The position numbers were made by a program, and so were the translations under genes. Positions 43,080 through 57,732 of a stretch of 64,000 nucleotides of DNA are shown here, one piece after another. The notes under the pieces are model-generated. The model was not told where the DNA came from, did no database searches, and saw nothing but the letters and a program-made list of their open reading frames with translations. Origin of the DNA: Flaccisagitta enflata (lineage: Eukaryota > Chaetognatha > Sagittoidea > Aphragmophora); assembly GCA_965153355.1 (NCBI GenBank), contig OZ231128.1:11098001-11162000 (forward strand), written 5' to 3'. Position 1 is the first letter of the stretch, and each line of letters opens with the position of its first letter.

Positions 43080-46000
43080 TATAGGTTTGCGACTCTCGAC
43101 GGTCTCATTTTTTCCAAGTTTTTGGAAGAATTGTCAGTTCTTCCAAATTTTTTTGGAAGAATCGTCATTTCTTCCAAATTTTTTGGAAGAATCGTCTTCA
43201 GTTCTTCCAAAATTTTTGGAAGAATCGTCATTTCTTCCAAAATTTTTGGAAGAATAGTCATTTCTTCCAAAATTTTGGAAGAATGGTAGTTCTTAAATTT
43301 TGGAAAATCGTCTGCAGTTCTTCAAAATTTTGGAGAATGTCATTTCTTCCAAATTTTTTGGAAGAATCGTCATTTCTTCAGAATTTTTTGGAAGATCGTC
43401 ATTTCTTCAAAATCTTTGGAAGAATTGTCATTTCTTTAATTTTTGGAAGAATGCGTCATTCTTCCAGAATTTTTGGAAGAATCGTCTTCATTTCTTCCAA
43501 ATTTTTGGAAAGATCATCTTCATTTCTTGAATTTTTTGGAAGAATGGGTATCTTCTAAATTTTGAAGAAGAAGTCTTCAGTTCTTCTATTTTTGGAAGAA
43601 TAAATCTTCAGTTCTTCAAATTTTTGGAAGATCATCTTGATTCTTCCAATTTTTAAATCTTCAGTCTTAAATTTTGGAAGAATCGTCATTCTTCCAAAAT
43701 TTTGGAAGAGATGTCATTCTTCAAATTTTTGGAAGAATCGTCATTCTTAAATTTTTGGAAAGAATCGTCATTCTTCGAAATTTTTTGGAAGAATCGTCTT
43801 CAGTTCTTCCAAATTTTTTGGAAGAATGTTTCTTCTTAATTTTTTGGAAGAATCATCTTCAGTTCTTCCAAATTTTTTGGAAGAATCGTCTTCAGTTCTT
43901 TAATTTTGGAAGAATCATCATTTTCCAAATTTTTTGGAAGAATCGTCTTCAGTTCTTCCAAATGTTTGGAAAATCGTCATTTCTTCAAATTTTTGGAAGA
44001 ATCATCATTTCTTCAAATTTTTGGAAGAATCGTCTTCAGTTCTTCCAAATTTTTTGGAAGAATCGTCATTTCTTCCAAATTTTTTGGAAGAATCGTCTTC
44101 AGTTCTTCCAATTTTTTTGGAAGAATCTTTAGTTCTTCAATTTTTTTTGGAAAATCATTTCCTAAATTTTTGGAAGAATCGTCATTTCTTCAAATTTTTG
44201 GAAGAGGTCTTCAGTTCTTCCAAATTTTGGAAGAATTGTCATTTCTTCAAATTTCTGGAAAGATGTCTTCAGTTCTTCCAAATATTTTGGAAGAATCATC
44301 ATTCTTCCAAATATTTTGGAAGAAATTTACTATAAATGCACTTATCTCTGTAATTCAATTGAAGAATCTGCTTCAGTTGGAAGAAATTTCCTATAAATGC
44401 ACTTATCTCTGTCAATTCTTCCAAATTGGAAGAATCTGCTTCAGTTTGGAAGAAATTTCTTATGAATGACTTTTCTCTGTCCATTCTTCCATATATTTTG
44501 GAAGAATCTTATCATTTCTTCCAAATATTTTTGAAGAATCGTCATTTCTTGCAAATATTTTGGAAGAATTGTCATTTCTTCCAAATTTTTTCGAAGAAAT
44601 TTCCTATAAATGCACTTACCTCTGTCAATTCTTCCAATTTGGAAGAATCTGCTTCAGTTTAGAAGAAATTTCTTATGAATGATTTTTCTCTGTCCATTCT
44701 TCCGAATCTTTGGAAGAATCTGCCTATATCTGCCTTTTCTTCCAAATATTTTGGAAGAATCTCATCATTTCTTCTAAATATTTTGGAAGAATCATTTTCT
44801 TCAAATATTTTGGAAGAAATTGTCATTCAAATATTTTGGAAGGGTTCCTATAAATGCACTTATCTCTGTCAATTCTTCCAAATTGGAAGAATCTGCTTCA
44901 ATTTGGAAGAAATTTCTATAAATGCATATCTATGTCAATTCTTCCATTGGAAGAAAATCTGCTTGCAGCTGAAATTTCCTATAAATGCACTTATCTCTGT
45001 CAATTCTTCCAAATTGGAAGAATCTGCTTCAGTTTGGAAGAAATTTCCTATAAATACTTGTCTCTGTCAATTCTTCAAATTGGAAGAATCTGCTTCAATT
45101 TGGAAGAAATTTCCTATAAATGCACTTATCTCTGTCAATTCTTCCAAATTAGAAGTAAAAGGCTGCTGCTGCTGCTGCTGTTTTTTCACACATTATAAAG
45201 TTCTATAAAAAGTACTATAAAGAGTATATATTAGGGAAGGTTGGGGCTAAAAGGCAGGGGTTTAAACAGGGGATTTAGACCGCAGCAGCAACACAGCAGG
45301 CTGCATTTGAATCTTCCAAATATTTTGGAAGAATCTTGTCATTTCTTCCAAATATTTTGGAAGAATCTTGTCATTTCTTCTAAATATTTTTGAAGAATCA
45401 TCATTTCTTCCAAACATTTTGGAAGAATGTCATTCTTCCAAATATTTTGGAAGAAATTTCCTATACATGCACTTATCTCTGTCATTTCTTCCAAATTGGA
45501 AGAATCTGCTTCAGTTTGAAGAAATTTCATATGAATGATTTTTCTCTGTCCATTCTTCAAATCTTTGGAAGAATCTACTATATCTGCCTTTTCTTAATAT
45601 TTTGAAGAATCTTGTCATTTCTTCTAAATATTTTGAAGAATGCGTCATTTCTTCCAAATATTTTGGAAGGTGTCATTTCTTCCAGAATCTGCTTTTGAAG
45701 AAATTTCTATAAATGCACTTATCTCTGTCAATTCTTCCAAATTGGAAGAATCTGCTTCAGTTTGGAAGAAATTTCCTATAAATGCACTTATCTATGTCAA
45801 TTCTTAAGTGGAAGAATCTGCTTCAGTTTGGAAGAAATTTATAAATGCACTTATCTCTGTCAATTCTTCCGTTGGAAGAATCTGCTTCAATTTGGAAGAA
45901 ATTTCCTATAAATGCACTTATCTCTGTCAATTCTTCCAAATTGGAAGAATCTGCTTCATTTTGGAAGAAATTTCCTATAAATGCACTTATCTCTGTCAAT

Positions 46001-48035
46001 TCTTCCAAATTAAGTAAAACTGCTGCTGCTTGCTGCTATTTTCTCACACATGCAAGTTCTATGAAAAAGTACTATAAAGAGTATATATTAGGGAAGGTTG
46101 GGGCTAAAAGGCAGGGGTTTAAACAGGATTTAGACCGCAGCAGCAGCCACAGCAGAGCTGCATTTGGTCTTCAAATATTTTGGAAGAATTTTGTCATTTC
46201 TTCCAAATATTTTGGAAAATCTTGTCATTCTTCTAAATATTTTGAAGAATCGTCATTTCTTCCAAACATTTTGGAAAATTGTCATTCTTCAAATATTTTG
46301 GAAGAAATTTCCTATAAATGCACTTATCTCTGTAAATTCTTCCTAATTGGAAGAATCTGCTTCAGTTTGGAAGAAATTTCTTATGAATGACTTTTCTCTG
46401 TCCATTCTTCCAAATATTTCGGAAGAATCTTGTCATTAATTCAAAATATTTTTGAAGAATCGTCATTTCTTCCAAATATTTTGGAAGTGTCATTTCTTCC
46501 AAATGTTTTGGAAGAAATTTCCTATAAATGCACTTATCTCTGTCAATTCTTAAATTGGAAGAATCTGCTTCTGTTTGGAAGAAATTTCCTATAAATGCAC
46601 TTATCTATGTCAATTCTTCCAAATTGGAAGAATCTGCTTCAGTTTGGAAGAAATTTCCTATAAATGCACTTATCTCTGTCAATTCTTCCAAATTGGAAGA
46701 ATCTGCTTCAGTTTGAAGAAATTTCTATAAATGCTTATCTCTGTCAATTCTTCCAAATTGGAAGAATCTGCTTCAATTTGGAAGAAATTTCCTATAAATG
46801 CACTTATCTCTGTCAATTCTTCCAAATTAGAAGTAAAATGATGCTGCTTATGAATGCTGTTATTTTTTTCACACATTATAAAAGTTCTATAAAAAGTACT
46901 ATAAAGAATATATTTAGGAAGGTTGGGGCTAAAGGCAGGGGTTTAAACAGGGGATTTGAACAGCAGCAGCAGCCACAGCAAGCTGCATTTGAATCTTCAA
47001 ATATTTTGGAAGAATCTTGTCATTTCTTCCAAATATTTTGGAAGAATCTTGTCATTTCTTCTAAATATTTTCGAAGAATCGTCATTTCTTCCAAACATTT
47101 TGGAAGAATTGTCATTTCTTCCAAATATTTTGGAAGAAATTTCCTATAAATGCACTTACCTCTGTCAATTCTTCCAAATTGGAAGAATCTGCTTCAGTTT
47201 GGAAGAAATTTCTTATGAATGATTTTTCTCTGTCCATTCTTCCAAATCTTTGGAAGAATCTGCCTATATCTGCCTTTTCTTCCAAATATTTTGGAAGAAT
47301 CTTGTCATTTCTTCTAAATATTTTCGAAGAATCGTCATTTCTTCCAAATATTTTCGAAGAATCGTCATTTCTTCCAAATATTTTGGAAGAATTGTCATTT
47401 CTTCCAAATATTTTGGAAGAAATTTCCTATAAATGCACTTATCTCGGTCAATTCTTCCAAATTGGAAGAATCTGCTTCAGTTCAGAAGAAATTTCCTATA
47501 AATGCACTTATCTCTGTCAATTCTTCCAAATTGGAAGAATCTGCTTCAGTTTGGAAGAAATTTCCTATAAATGCACTTATCTCTGTCAATTCTTCCAAAT
47601 TGGAAGAATCTGCTTCAATTTGGAAGAAATTTCCTATAAATGCACTTTTCTCTGTTAATTCTTCCAAATTAGAAGTAAAAGGCTGCTGCTGCTGCTGCTG
47701 TTTTTTTTTCACACATTATAAAAGTTCTATAAAAAAGTACTATAAAGAGTATATATTAGGGAAGGTTGGGGCTAAAAGGCAGGGGTTTAAACAGGGGATT
47801 TAGACCGCAGCAGCAGCCACAGCAGAGCTGCATTTGAATCTTCCAAATATTTTGGAACAATCCTGTCATTTCTTCCAAATATTTTGGAAGAATCTTGTCA
47901 TTTCTTCCAAATATTTTGGAAGAATCTTGTCATTTCTTCCAAATATTTTGGAAGAATCGTCAATTCTTCCAAATATTTTGGAAGAATCATGTCAATTCTT
48001 CCAAATATTTTGGAAGTATCCTGTCAGTACTTCCA
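43080..48035. repeat. 5-kb satellite of TTCTTCCAAA...TTTGGAAGAA units
   Basis: A short palindromic unit (TCTTCCAAATTTTTTGGAAG, about 28-33 bp) is repeated through the whole block. From about 44330 a second unit with TTTCCTATAAATGCACTTAT alternates with it. A higher-order segment recurs at about 45165, 46020, 46835 and 47685 (spacing roughly 0.85 kb) with GCTGCTGCTG, AAGGTTGGGGCTAAAAGGCA and CAGCAGCAG. No gene. Confidence 0.93.
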
Positions 48036-48094
48036 AATTCATTGATCACACTCGAGACTCACATCAATGTCCACCTTCGCGACTCACTGTCATT

Positions 48095-48300
48095 GTCCCC
48101 AATTGAGGCTCAATGTCATTGTCCCCAATCAAGGCTCAATGTCATTGTCCCCAATCAAGGCTCAATGTCATTGTCCCCAATCGAGGCTCAATGTCATTGT
48201 CCCCAATCAAGGCTCAATGTCATAGTCCCCAATCGAGGCTCATTGTCATTGTCCCCAATCGAGGCTCAATGTCATTGTCCCCAATCGAGGCTCAATGTCA
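48095..48300. repeat. 26-bp minisatellite
   Basis: About 8 units of AATGTCATTGTCCCCAATCG plus AGGCTC. Confidence 0.92.
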
Positions 48301-48544
48301 TTATTTCCCAACATCGATATCTAGTCAAAGTCCCAATTCAAACTTGTCATTGTCATGCTACCAACACTTTGACTTGCATCGTACATCATACTGGCATCAT
48401 TGTCCACGCTTGGATCAACAATCTTCACTGTCATATGGGTCATTGTCCACACTGCATGCATAATTTTTCACACTACAAAAAATGCCATCGTCCAAACAGC
48501 CATAAGCATCCTTGTCCACACTAAGACCCACATCATTGCTTACA

Positions 48545-48830
48545 CTAACTTGATTGAGGAAGAGGACAAACTCAACACTTGATATGCGTAGAGCCTAACC
48601 TTGACACTTGATTGACGAAGAGGACAATCAACACTAAATAGAGGAAGAGGATAACCTTGACACTTGATTGACAAAGAGCACAGCCTTGGCACTTGATTGA
48701 CAAAGAGGACAACCATGAGTCTTGATTGACAAAGAGGAAAACCTTGACACTTGATTGATGAAAAGGACAACCTTGACACAAGATTGACAGAAAAACCTCG
48801 ACACTTGATTGAAAGAGAGCTCAACCTCGC
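48545..48830. repeat. Minisatellite of about 30 bp
   Basis: Diverged units of CTTGACACTTGATTGACAAA plus GAGGACAAC. Confidence 0.88.
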
Positions 48831-48879
48831 CAAAAATCATAAAAATGTCCTCACTAAGAATAATGACGATGTTGAAGAT

Positions 48880-49815
48880 TCACAAAGTCACCTCAAGAAG
48901 ATTCACAATGTTGTCCTCAAGAAGAATCACCATGTTGTCCTCAAGAAGATTCACAATGTCATCCTCAAGAAGATTCACATAGTTGTCCTCAAGAAGATTC
49001 ACAATGTTGTCCTCAAGAAGATTCACAATTTTGTCCTCAAGAAGATTCACAATGTTGTCCTCAAGAAGATTCACAATGTTGTCCTCAAGAAGATTCACAA
49101 CATTGTCCTCAAGAAGATTCACAACGTTGTCCTCAAGAAGATTCACAACGTTGTCCTCAAGAAGATTCACAACGTTGTCCTCAAGAAGATTCACAATGTT
49201 GTCCTCAAGAAGATTCAAAATGTTGTCCTCAAGAAGATTCAAAATGTTTTCCTCAAGAAGATTCAAAATGTTGTCCTCAAGAAGATTCAAAATGTTGTCC
49301 TCAAGAAGATTCAAAATGTTGTTCTCTAGAAAATTCACAACATTTACCTTAAAAAGATTCACAACTGCGTCCTCAAGAAGATTCACAACATCGTCAGCAA
49401 AAAGATTCACAACTTCGTCCTCAAGAAGATTCACAATGTTGTCCTCAAGAAAACTCACAACTTCGTCCTCAAGAAGATTCACAATGCTGTCCTCAAGAAA
49501 ACTCACAATGTTGTCCTCAAGAAAACTCACAATATTGTCCAAAAGAAAATTCACAATGTTGTACTCAAGAAGATTCACAACAAAGTCCTCAAGAAGATTC
49601 ACAAAAAAGTCCTCAAGAAGATTCACAACAAAGTCCTCAAGAAGATTCACAATATCGTCCACAAGAAGATTCACAACGTCGTCAGCAAGAAGATTCACAA
49701 CGTCGTCAAGAAGATTCACGTCGTCCTCAAGAAGATTCACAATGTCGTCCTCAAGAAGATTCACAAGCCATCCCCAAGAAGATTTACAATGTTGTCCTCA
49801 AGAAGATTCACAACG
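48880..49815. repeat. 24-bp minisatellite, first block
   Basis: About 38 units of AAGAAGATTCACAATGTTGT plus CCTC. The multiple-of-three length leaves both strands open for about 280-290 codons; these are not treated as genes. Confidence 0.95.
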
Positions 49816-50169
49816 TTTGTAGGGAATTGAACTCGCCAGAAAGAAAAGATTTGTGCAGACAATTTTGTTCCTCAGTCAAGATTGAAAAGCGACAGGATAT
49901 TTTTCTAGCTAAAGCGGAGTACTCTGACTAGTGCTCTTTGCTTGGCAGGTTGAGTTTCTTTTCCAGTCCTCGAAGAGAAATCATGACGTCATCCTACATT
50001 ACTGCTACTATGTTGTTGACTCAATGTTACTGCCCCCACCTTTGTCCCCACACCACTGTACAAACCATGTGCTAAAATACTGTCCCCTGATAATGTCCTC
50101 ACAAAATCGTCCCCAGACTTGTCCCAACAATAGAGTCCTCATACTGCCCCTTTATTATCGACCCTTTGT

Positions 50170-51210
50170 AATATCAAGACGTCGTCCTCAAGAATAATGA
50201 CAGTCCTCAAGAAGAATCACGACATTGTCAAGAAGAGTCACAACATCATCCTAAAGAAGAATAAAGATGTCCTTTAAAAGAGTCGTGAGGTCAACTTCAA
50301 GAAGAATCATGAGGTCGACTTCAAAAAGAATCATGATGTTACCGTTCAGAATTGCAATGCTGTCCTCATTATAAATCACAGCATTGTTTTCATTTAGAAT
50401 CACAATGTTGCCCTCATTAAGAATCATGATGTTGTCCTCATTAGGACGATGTTGTTCTCATTAAAAATTATGATGTCCTCATTAAGAATAAGGACGTTGT
50501 CCTCATTAAGAATCACGATGTTGTCCTCATTAAGAATCACGACATTGTCCTCATTAAGAATCACGACATTGTCCTCATTAAGAATCACGACGTTGTCCTC
50601 ATTAAGAATCACGACATTGTCCTCATTAAGAATCACGACGTTGTCCTCATTAAGAATCACGACGTTGTCCTCATTAAGAATTACTGACTGATTGTCCTCG
50701 TAAGAATGCAGCGTTGTCCTCCTTAAGAGTCACGGCGTTGCCCTCATTAAAGATCACGGCGGTGTCCTCATTAAGAATCATGACGTTGTCCTCATTAAAA
50801 ATCACGACGTTGTCCTCATTAAAAATCACGACGTTGTCCTCATTAAAATCATGGCGTGGTCCTCATTAAAAATCACGGCGTTGTCCTCGGTAGAATCACG
50901 GCGTTGTCCTCGCTATAGTCACGGCGTTGTCATCCTTATGAATCACGGCGTTGTCCTCATATGAATCCACGGCGTTGTCATCGCCTAAGAATCACGACGT
51001 TGTCCTCATTAAGAATCACGGCGTTGTCCTCATTAAGAATCACGGCGTTGTCCTCATTAAGAATCACGGCGTTGTCATCATTAAGAATCACGACGTTGTC
51101 CTCATTAAGAATCACGACGTTGTCCTCATTTTCATCTGTGATGGAAATGGTCATTAAGAATCACAACGTTGTCCTCATTGAATATCACGGCGTTGTCCTC
51201 ATTAAGAATC
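50170..51210. repeat. 24-bp minisatellite, second block, cut by the assembly gap
   Basis: Units of ATTAAGAATCACGACGTTGT plus CCTC, about 40 copies, running straight into the N gap. Related to the first block through the shared GTTGTCCTCA core. Confidence 0.93.
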
Positions 51211-51220
51211 NNNNNNNNNN
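51211..51220. other. Assembly gap (10 N)
   Basis: Ten N bases at the end of the 24-bp array. The sequence after it is non-repetitive, so the order and distance of the two sides are not established by this sequence. Confidence 0.99.
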
Positions 51221-52056
51221 ATCATTTCTCCCGCGAGGGAGACCAGATTCAAATATGACCATATTTTCAGTCACCCTAATACTCAGTCGATAATGATCTG
51301 GGTGCGAAAAACAGCAATTATAAAGCAAGCCATCTGATTGGTTTTGAAGCGTAAGGCAATGTGGCCACTCAATTACATAATTTCATGAATGGGCCTCAAT
51401 GTGATTATAGGTATGACAAGTGGAACAATATCCCTCACTATACCCAAACTGATTTAAATAAATGGAAGATAGCCTTGTGTGGCTTGTGTACCCTCACTGA
51501 CTAGAACTTATCCGCCCACTTGAAAAAGGGACGCAGAACGTAAGAATCAAGCCAGTGGGGGCTAAAAGAGAAAGCAGTCTCATTAGAAACGTAAGGAGAT
51601 TACGCTAGTATACTCGACCAGAAAAAAAAAATTGGAGAGAATATGAATAAAAGACTATGAAAGGAAGTAAATTTGAGGATTAAGAAACGAAAAGCAACTC
51701 AAGAGCCCCAAAGGTTGTACACTCGTAATCTCGAATACCATTGTTTATATTAACCATTTACACCACATGCAAAGAAATGAAAGAAAGGGATAAAGTAGAA
51801 ATAATTCTTCAAAGAACGCTAAAAACATTCCTAGTCCCGATAGAAGGAAATTCAATCATGTCATGTTCGAGATCGCATTTATATGATCGAATTTCTACCG
51901 TGCATTGATGTTTAAAATGAGAATGAATCAATCATTTTTGTGACGAGGCTCATGCCAATTTTTTAAATCAATCACTTAAAGGGAAGACGGATTGACAAGA
52001 CAATCTACATCTGTATATATTGTCGACCAAAGTCACAATAGATCAATATCTCTCAC
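51221..52056. other. No gene recognised
   Basis: Unique-looking sequence left of EXOC5-B exon 13. The remaining EXOC5 exons would be expected here, but I see none. The segment 51420-51445 (AGTGGAACAATATCCCTCAC) recurs at 34232-34258 in the Tudor gene. Confidence 0.6.
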
Positions 52057-55000
52057 CTGAGAATAAAGAAGAAACTCTCCCTCGCCTTCGGATTCGGGCT
52101 TAAAATCGGTCTTTTTTTGCTCGTTACTCAGAATGAATCTGATTTTTTTTTTTGGGGGGGGGGGAATGGGGGTGAAACTTGAAGCTTAGATTTAAGTCTG
52201 GGCGTTTTTTCAGTGACGACAACCGAAACGCGTTCATTCCTATGAAATGCGTTTTTAGCAAGAACACATATATACATGAATTTTAACTGTTCCACGAGGG
52301 AATGAGCAAAGTAAGTGAGCGAGCCTGTGAACGAAGCGAGCAAGCGAGCGAGCGAACAAACGTAGCGAGCGACCGAGTGGCTCTTTCAAAACGCCAATGT
52401 CTCTGACTAGAAACGCGCCCTATCCATGGAAAGATCTATATCGCTCCCGAACGGACATTAGGACATAGAAGAAGTACATACAATAATGTAATGGTCAAAT
52501 ACTTACTTGACCCAGCCAACGATGACATTTAGGGATCGGTCGAGGCCACTGTCCAACTTTGACTCCATTTCATGCATCACTCGCCTTTTTCGTTGCAGCG
52601 CCTCGGAATGCTGGAAAAGTACCATGCAAGTTCGAGAGATAAATTATGGAAGAGGTCCGACTCTCTGAATGTGAAATCTTCGACGTGACATTGCCATTGG
52701 ATGAGTATTGGTATTGTACTGTACTGTGCTGTACTGTACTGTATACAGTGTATACTGTATAGTATAACTATAAAGTATAACTGTACACTACTAAATCACC
52801 CAAGTACAGACGAAAGGGAAATACAAGTAGTTAACCCCCCAAAAAGTGAAGTGCCCCCCTATAGCCTAATATCACTACATTAACAAAAATATGTAAGATA
52901 AAACCTTAATTCAAGATAGCGAATTAATATCATTAAATGTTTTAATAAAAATAATTATATCAATTAATAATTTTTTTTTATCTTACAAATCTTTCTTAAC
53001 GCAATATCTAAAGTAGTAGGGGGTGCAACACTTTCTAAAGGGTGACTTCTTGAATTTTACTTTTATCTGTAATGAAGAATCGAGCGACAAATTTTTCAAC
53101 AAATATAGGTTCATCGACCCCCCCTCCCCTCCTTTGAAGTAATTATTACACGAACTCACCTGCGGCGATCCAAGAACGAGGGGAACGACGCAATCTGAGA
53201 ATTGCTTTTCCAATAAATGAAATATGGCGTTTGCCTGTCCAACTACGTCGAAAAACGTCAGTTCAGGCTCCACCTTTGAATCGACGGGCGGGATGGTCAG
53301 CGACCCTGAAATTGAGACAATTTGTGACATGTATTGAGATGGGTTGAGGAAGTGTAGCATTTCAAATGTTGCAAATATCGAAAGCCAATGTTGGGAAACA
53401 AAACAATGCAGCCGGCAGCGAGTGGACCAAAGGATCAAGTCACCAATCAGTGCAACATCCGCTGACCAGAGCTTCCGGAGAGAAGACAATCAACTTTTCT
53501 TTTGAGGGGGGGGGGAGTAAAAATGCTATCCCAGTCGCGTGCGGGTGGGCAGGGGCCATATTTGAAGTCACTTGATCACTCGGGCAGGAGCAGTGAGGCC
53601 AAAGACCGCAAAAACAAACAAAAAGTAAAATGTGACAGACCAACGGACGGACCGACGGACCGACAAAGCGGGGTGTAGAGTCGCGTAGCACGCGACTAAA
53701 AACTTCAATTTCCTTCCACTATTGACTATAACTTCGCAAGGTCAAGGACAACTATGGCTCCGTGGCGTGATATATGCTTGACACACACAAAAGCTGATGA
53801 ACGAACCTAATTCCAAGGCGTAATCAATATGTTCCACGCATAGAAACTGCGTCATAACGTCGAAGATAAGAAGGGCGTTAAGAGGAAGTTGGGTGGAATT
53901 ACTGGCCAACGACTGGCAGCGTTTGAAGGCCATTTTGAACTCTTGAAGCAAATTGATGGCCACTTCTTGAGACAGAAAAGTCTCTCCTCCGAATGACTCC
54001 ACTTGAGGCTGATGGTGTAACGGGTATAAACCTGAAAGGATAGAAACGGTTACAGGAGCAAAGATAGGAGAGAGTAAAGGGGCAAGGATGGGAGAGAGGA
54101 TAGGAGCGAGGATAGGAGCGAGGATAGGAGAGGGTACAGGAGTAAGGATAGGAGGGAGTATAGGAGAGAGTATAGGTCTATAGGAGCATGGATAGGAGAG
54201 AGTGAAGGAGCAAGGATAGGAGAGAGTGAAGGCATAAGGATAGGAGAGAACGTAGGAGGCTAGGAGCAAGGGTAGGAGGGAGTATAGAGGCAAGAAGAGG
54301 ATAGAGTACAGAAGCGATCAGAGGAGAGAGTAAAGGAGCAAGGACAGGATAGAGAATAGGAGAGAGTATGAGAGCAACGATATGAGAGTAGGAGCAAGGT
54401 TAGGAGAGAGTACAGTAGCAAGAAGAAGTAATCAGGTACAGTTGGAGCCCGCTCTACCAGACCCGCTTCTAACGGAATTCTGTCTGTAATAGATGCTATT
54501 TCGGTCACGTTACGGATTTCAATTCATGTCTTTTGTTTTAAAGTGTTTTTACGCGGGTATTGTTTTAGGGTTAGGGGTAGGGTTAGGGATGGGGTGGGTT
54601 TTAGGGTTAGGGATAGGGTTGGGTTATAGATACATTTAGGGCAAGGTGTGGACTTGGTTTTGTATGTTTTAACTTGAGTGCGCTTGAATTACAGATTTGC
54701 CCTTGCGGGAAAATACAAGTGCACCGGATTGAATTCCATAAGATTACCACTATTTCTTAGTCCCTCCAATCAGTTTTCTTATATTTCCTATGTCAGCTGT
54801 TACAGAATTCCAACTAAATTTATTTACTGGTCCCCTAAGATCCGTTAGAGCGGGATTTCAATGTAGGAAAATGGCGCGATAAGGAGTCGGGGGGAAAAAG
54901 TAGTTTTCCGTTGTTTTTTTTTTTTTTTGGCAATGAAAACATACCTTTGTTTTGAATTTTGGCTTGTATGTCTTGAAGTGCAGTGCCGACAGCCGTTGAG

Positions 55001-57635
55001 GGTTGCACAACGCGTTTTACGTGACCTAAAGATAAATGCAAAGGGTTGAAAGTCATCAATATACGCTCCTTCAGGCTATTCCCCACTTGGGTGCTTCACA
55101 AAGCAAAAGTTGGTTATTTCTTCTCACCTTCTTTATCTAATATAAAGTGGTCAAATTTAGGATCTTTACCATTTTTGTTTTATCAAGAATTGTTTATCTT
55201 CCGTTTTTTAGAAAATTGTTTTGAGGACTTAATTTGCATAATGCAGTGGGATAAAACAATATGCTGAAATTCTTTGAATTAACTTTTACATATTTTTACT
55301 CTTCATAGAATTGTTAATCTGCTTATACTCTTATATCTTAGTTTATTTTTACAAACATCATGATTTTATAAAATTAATAATAGTCCTTTTTCTAACAAAA
55401 CTACACAGGATTTTGCTTAATTCTAGGAAATCTGTAGGAACTTTAAGGTCAAAACAAAAATGGAAGATGAAAGAATTTTGAAAAAAAAGAAAATGGTCAT
55501 CTTCACGATTTTTGCTCTTCCACATTACCCAAATAGGGTGAAGGGATAATCCCAACTTTTGCTATGTGAAGCACCCAAATTCCCCACTCTCTCTAGTAGA
55601 TATTGGATCACCGCGCAACACGCGAGTGACGCGTATAACGCACCTTTGCCGTCGTAATACCGCATGAGTATCAACCCGCATTTGTTGCGCAGAAAAGTGA
55701 TTTCTATGTCCTTGTATTGATCTAAATATCGTGAAAATATATGCTTGGTAAGCTTGGTTAAAAACGTTTGGTCCGTTCCCATGTTGAAGCGTTGAAGTTG
55801 CGTCGAGAGCTGATTCGTTTTCATATACCTGAAGAACAGTGGACGAAGTAAAACTAACAAAATGCGCAGATTCTAAGGAATCTCAGCTTCATTTTCATCA
55901 TGAACTCATTAATGAGGAACACTAACGAAAGACGATAGAACTGAGGGTCATCAAGTAAAAGTTACAATTCCTATTTCCCGAGCATGCCACAGCTTACCAG
56001 TCATGCAGGTTTTTAAGGTAAGCTTCAGTGTATTTGACTTCTCCAAGATTGGCATCCACTTCTTTCTTTAAAATTCCATTGTAAATGTTGAGAATCAGTT
56101 TAGCCATGACAGCTTCAGGATTGGTAAAAACCTGAATAGGTTTCAAAAGGTAATGATATTTAATCATTACGACACACCAAACACACAAACTTTCACAACA
56201 CCAACACACGTACACATACAGCCATACACATACCAAACACCAACACCATCCAACACCATCCAACACACACACACACACCACCACCACACACACACACACA
56301 CCACCAAACACACACACACACCACCAAACACACACACACAAACCACCACCACCACCAAACACACACACACACCACCACCATCATACACACACACACACAC
56401 ACCACCACCACCAAACACACAGGGAGACACACACACACCACCACCACCAAACACACAGGGAGACACACACACCCCCACCACCAAACACACACACACACCA
56501 CCACCACCAAATACACAGGGAGACACACACACACCACCACCACCAAACACACAGGGAGACACGCACCACCACCACCACACACTGACACACAGCACTAAAC
56601 ACAGATACACAGAGTTACTTGGCACTGCAACTCTGCACGTCTTACCTCAGTTATCAGAGGTTCTGTTTTGTGACAAAGCTGGCGAATGTCAGGATGAATA
56701 TCTTCGTGAAAGAAAGTGTCCTCTTGACATCGCTCAATGAATGCATCGATGCACTGATTGTATCCTGAAAACAAGCATGAAGACCCGCTTTTAGTGAACA
56801 AGAAAGATAAGTGTCCTATTGACATCCCTCAATGAATGCATCAATGAACTGATTGTATCCTGAAGTTGGTGGACAGAAAATGACGCTCGAGTGTCCAGCA
56901 TGAGCTTGCATCATCAACTATGGACTAGCCGGAGGTTTCGTCCCCTATGGCTATACTTACAACGTGACACCTGTCATAGGACCTCCTTCGAAATTTGATA
57001 GGGCTAGCTGTCAGAATCAGTACATACCTTTGAAATGCGAAAAGCTGGCGGCGCAAGATTTCATCTTATCCTTATCAGCAGGGTCTTCATGATACACAGC
57101 ATTTAACATACCTTTAAAATGCGATAAGCTGGTAGCGCAAGACTTCATCTTAGCCTTATCAGCTGGATTTTTGCGATGGGTGTCTTTAAACATACCTTTG
57201 AAATGCAATAAGCTGGCAGCGTAAGATTTCATTTTAGCCTTATCAGCAGGATCTTTATGTTGCACAGCATTTAACATACCTTTGAAATGCGATAAGCTAG
57301 CGGCGCAAGACTTCATCTTAGCCTCATCAGCTGGATCTTTGCGATGGGCGGTGTTAAACAGACCTTTGAAATGTGATAAGCTGGCGGCACAAGATTTCAT
57401 CTTGGCCTTTACGATGCGCGGCATTACACATACCCAGGGGCGTATTGGAGCCAAAGTTTTAGGGGTAGCCACCCCTTCCCTGTGTCTTAACAAATTTTGT
57501 GACCTGATGAAAATTATTTGCTTTATTTTTATTTACATGTATTTGTTTTAAACAAACCTTGATTTATATATTTAAATGAATTAAAAAAAATATATTTTTG
57601 GAGAGGTAGTAAATCAAAAAATTTGAAAAATACAT

Positions 57636-57732
<97 letters not shown>

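Noticed and set aside
48880-49822. Open frames of about 280-295 codons on both strands (repeating SSRRFTML and NLLEDNIV)
   Set aside because: They result from a 24-bp tandem array, a multiple of three; no non-repetitive coding sequence, start context or homology.
48095-51210. Possible CRISPR-like array (regular 24-26 bp repeats)
   Set aside because: Repeats are contiguous without unique spacers, and the genome is eukaryotic.
54560-54640. Interstitial telomere marking a chromosome fusion
   Set aside because: The tract is short and degenerate and lies in an EXOC5 intron; a simple G-rich repeat is enough.
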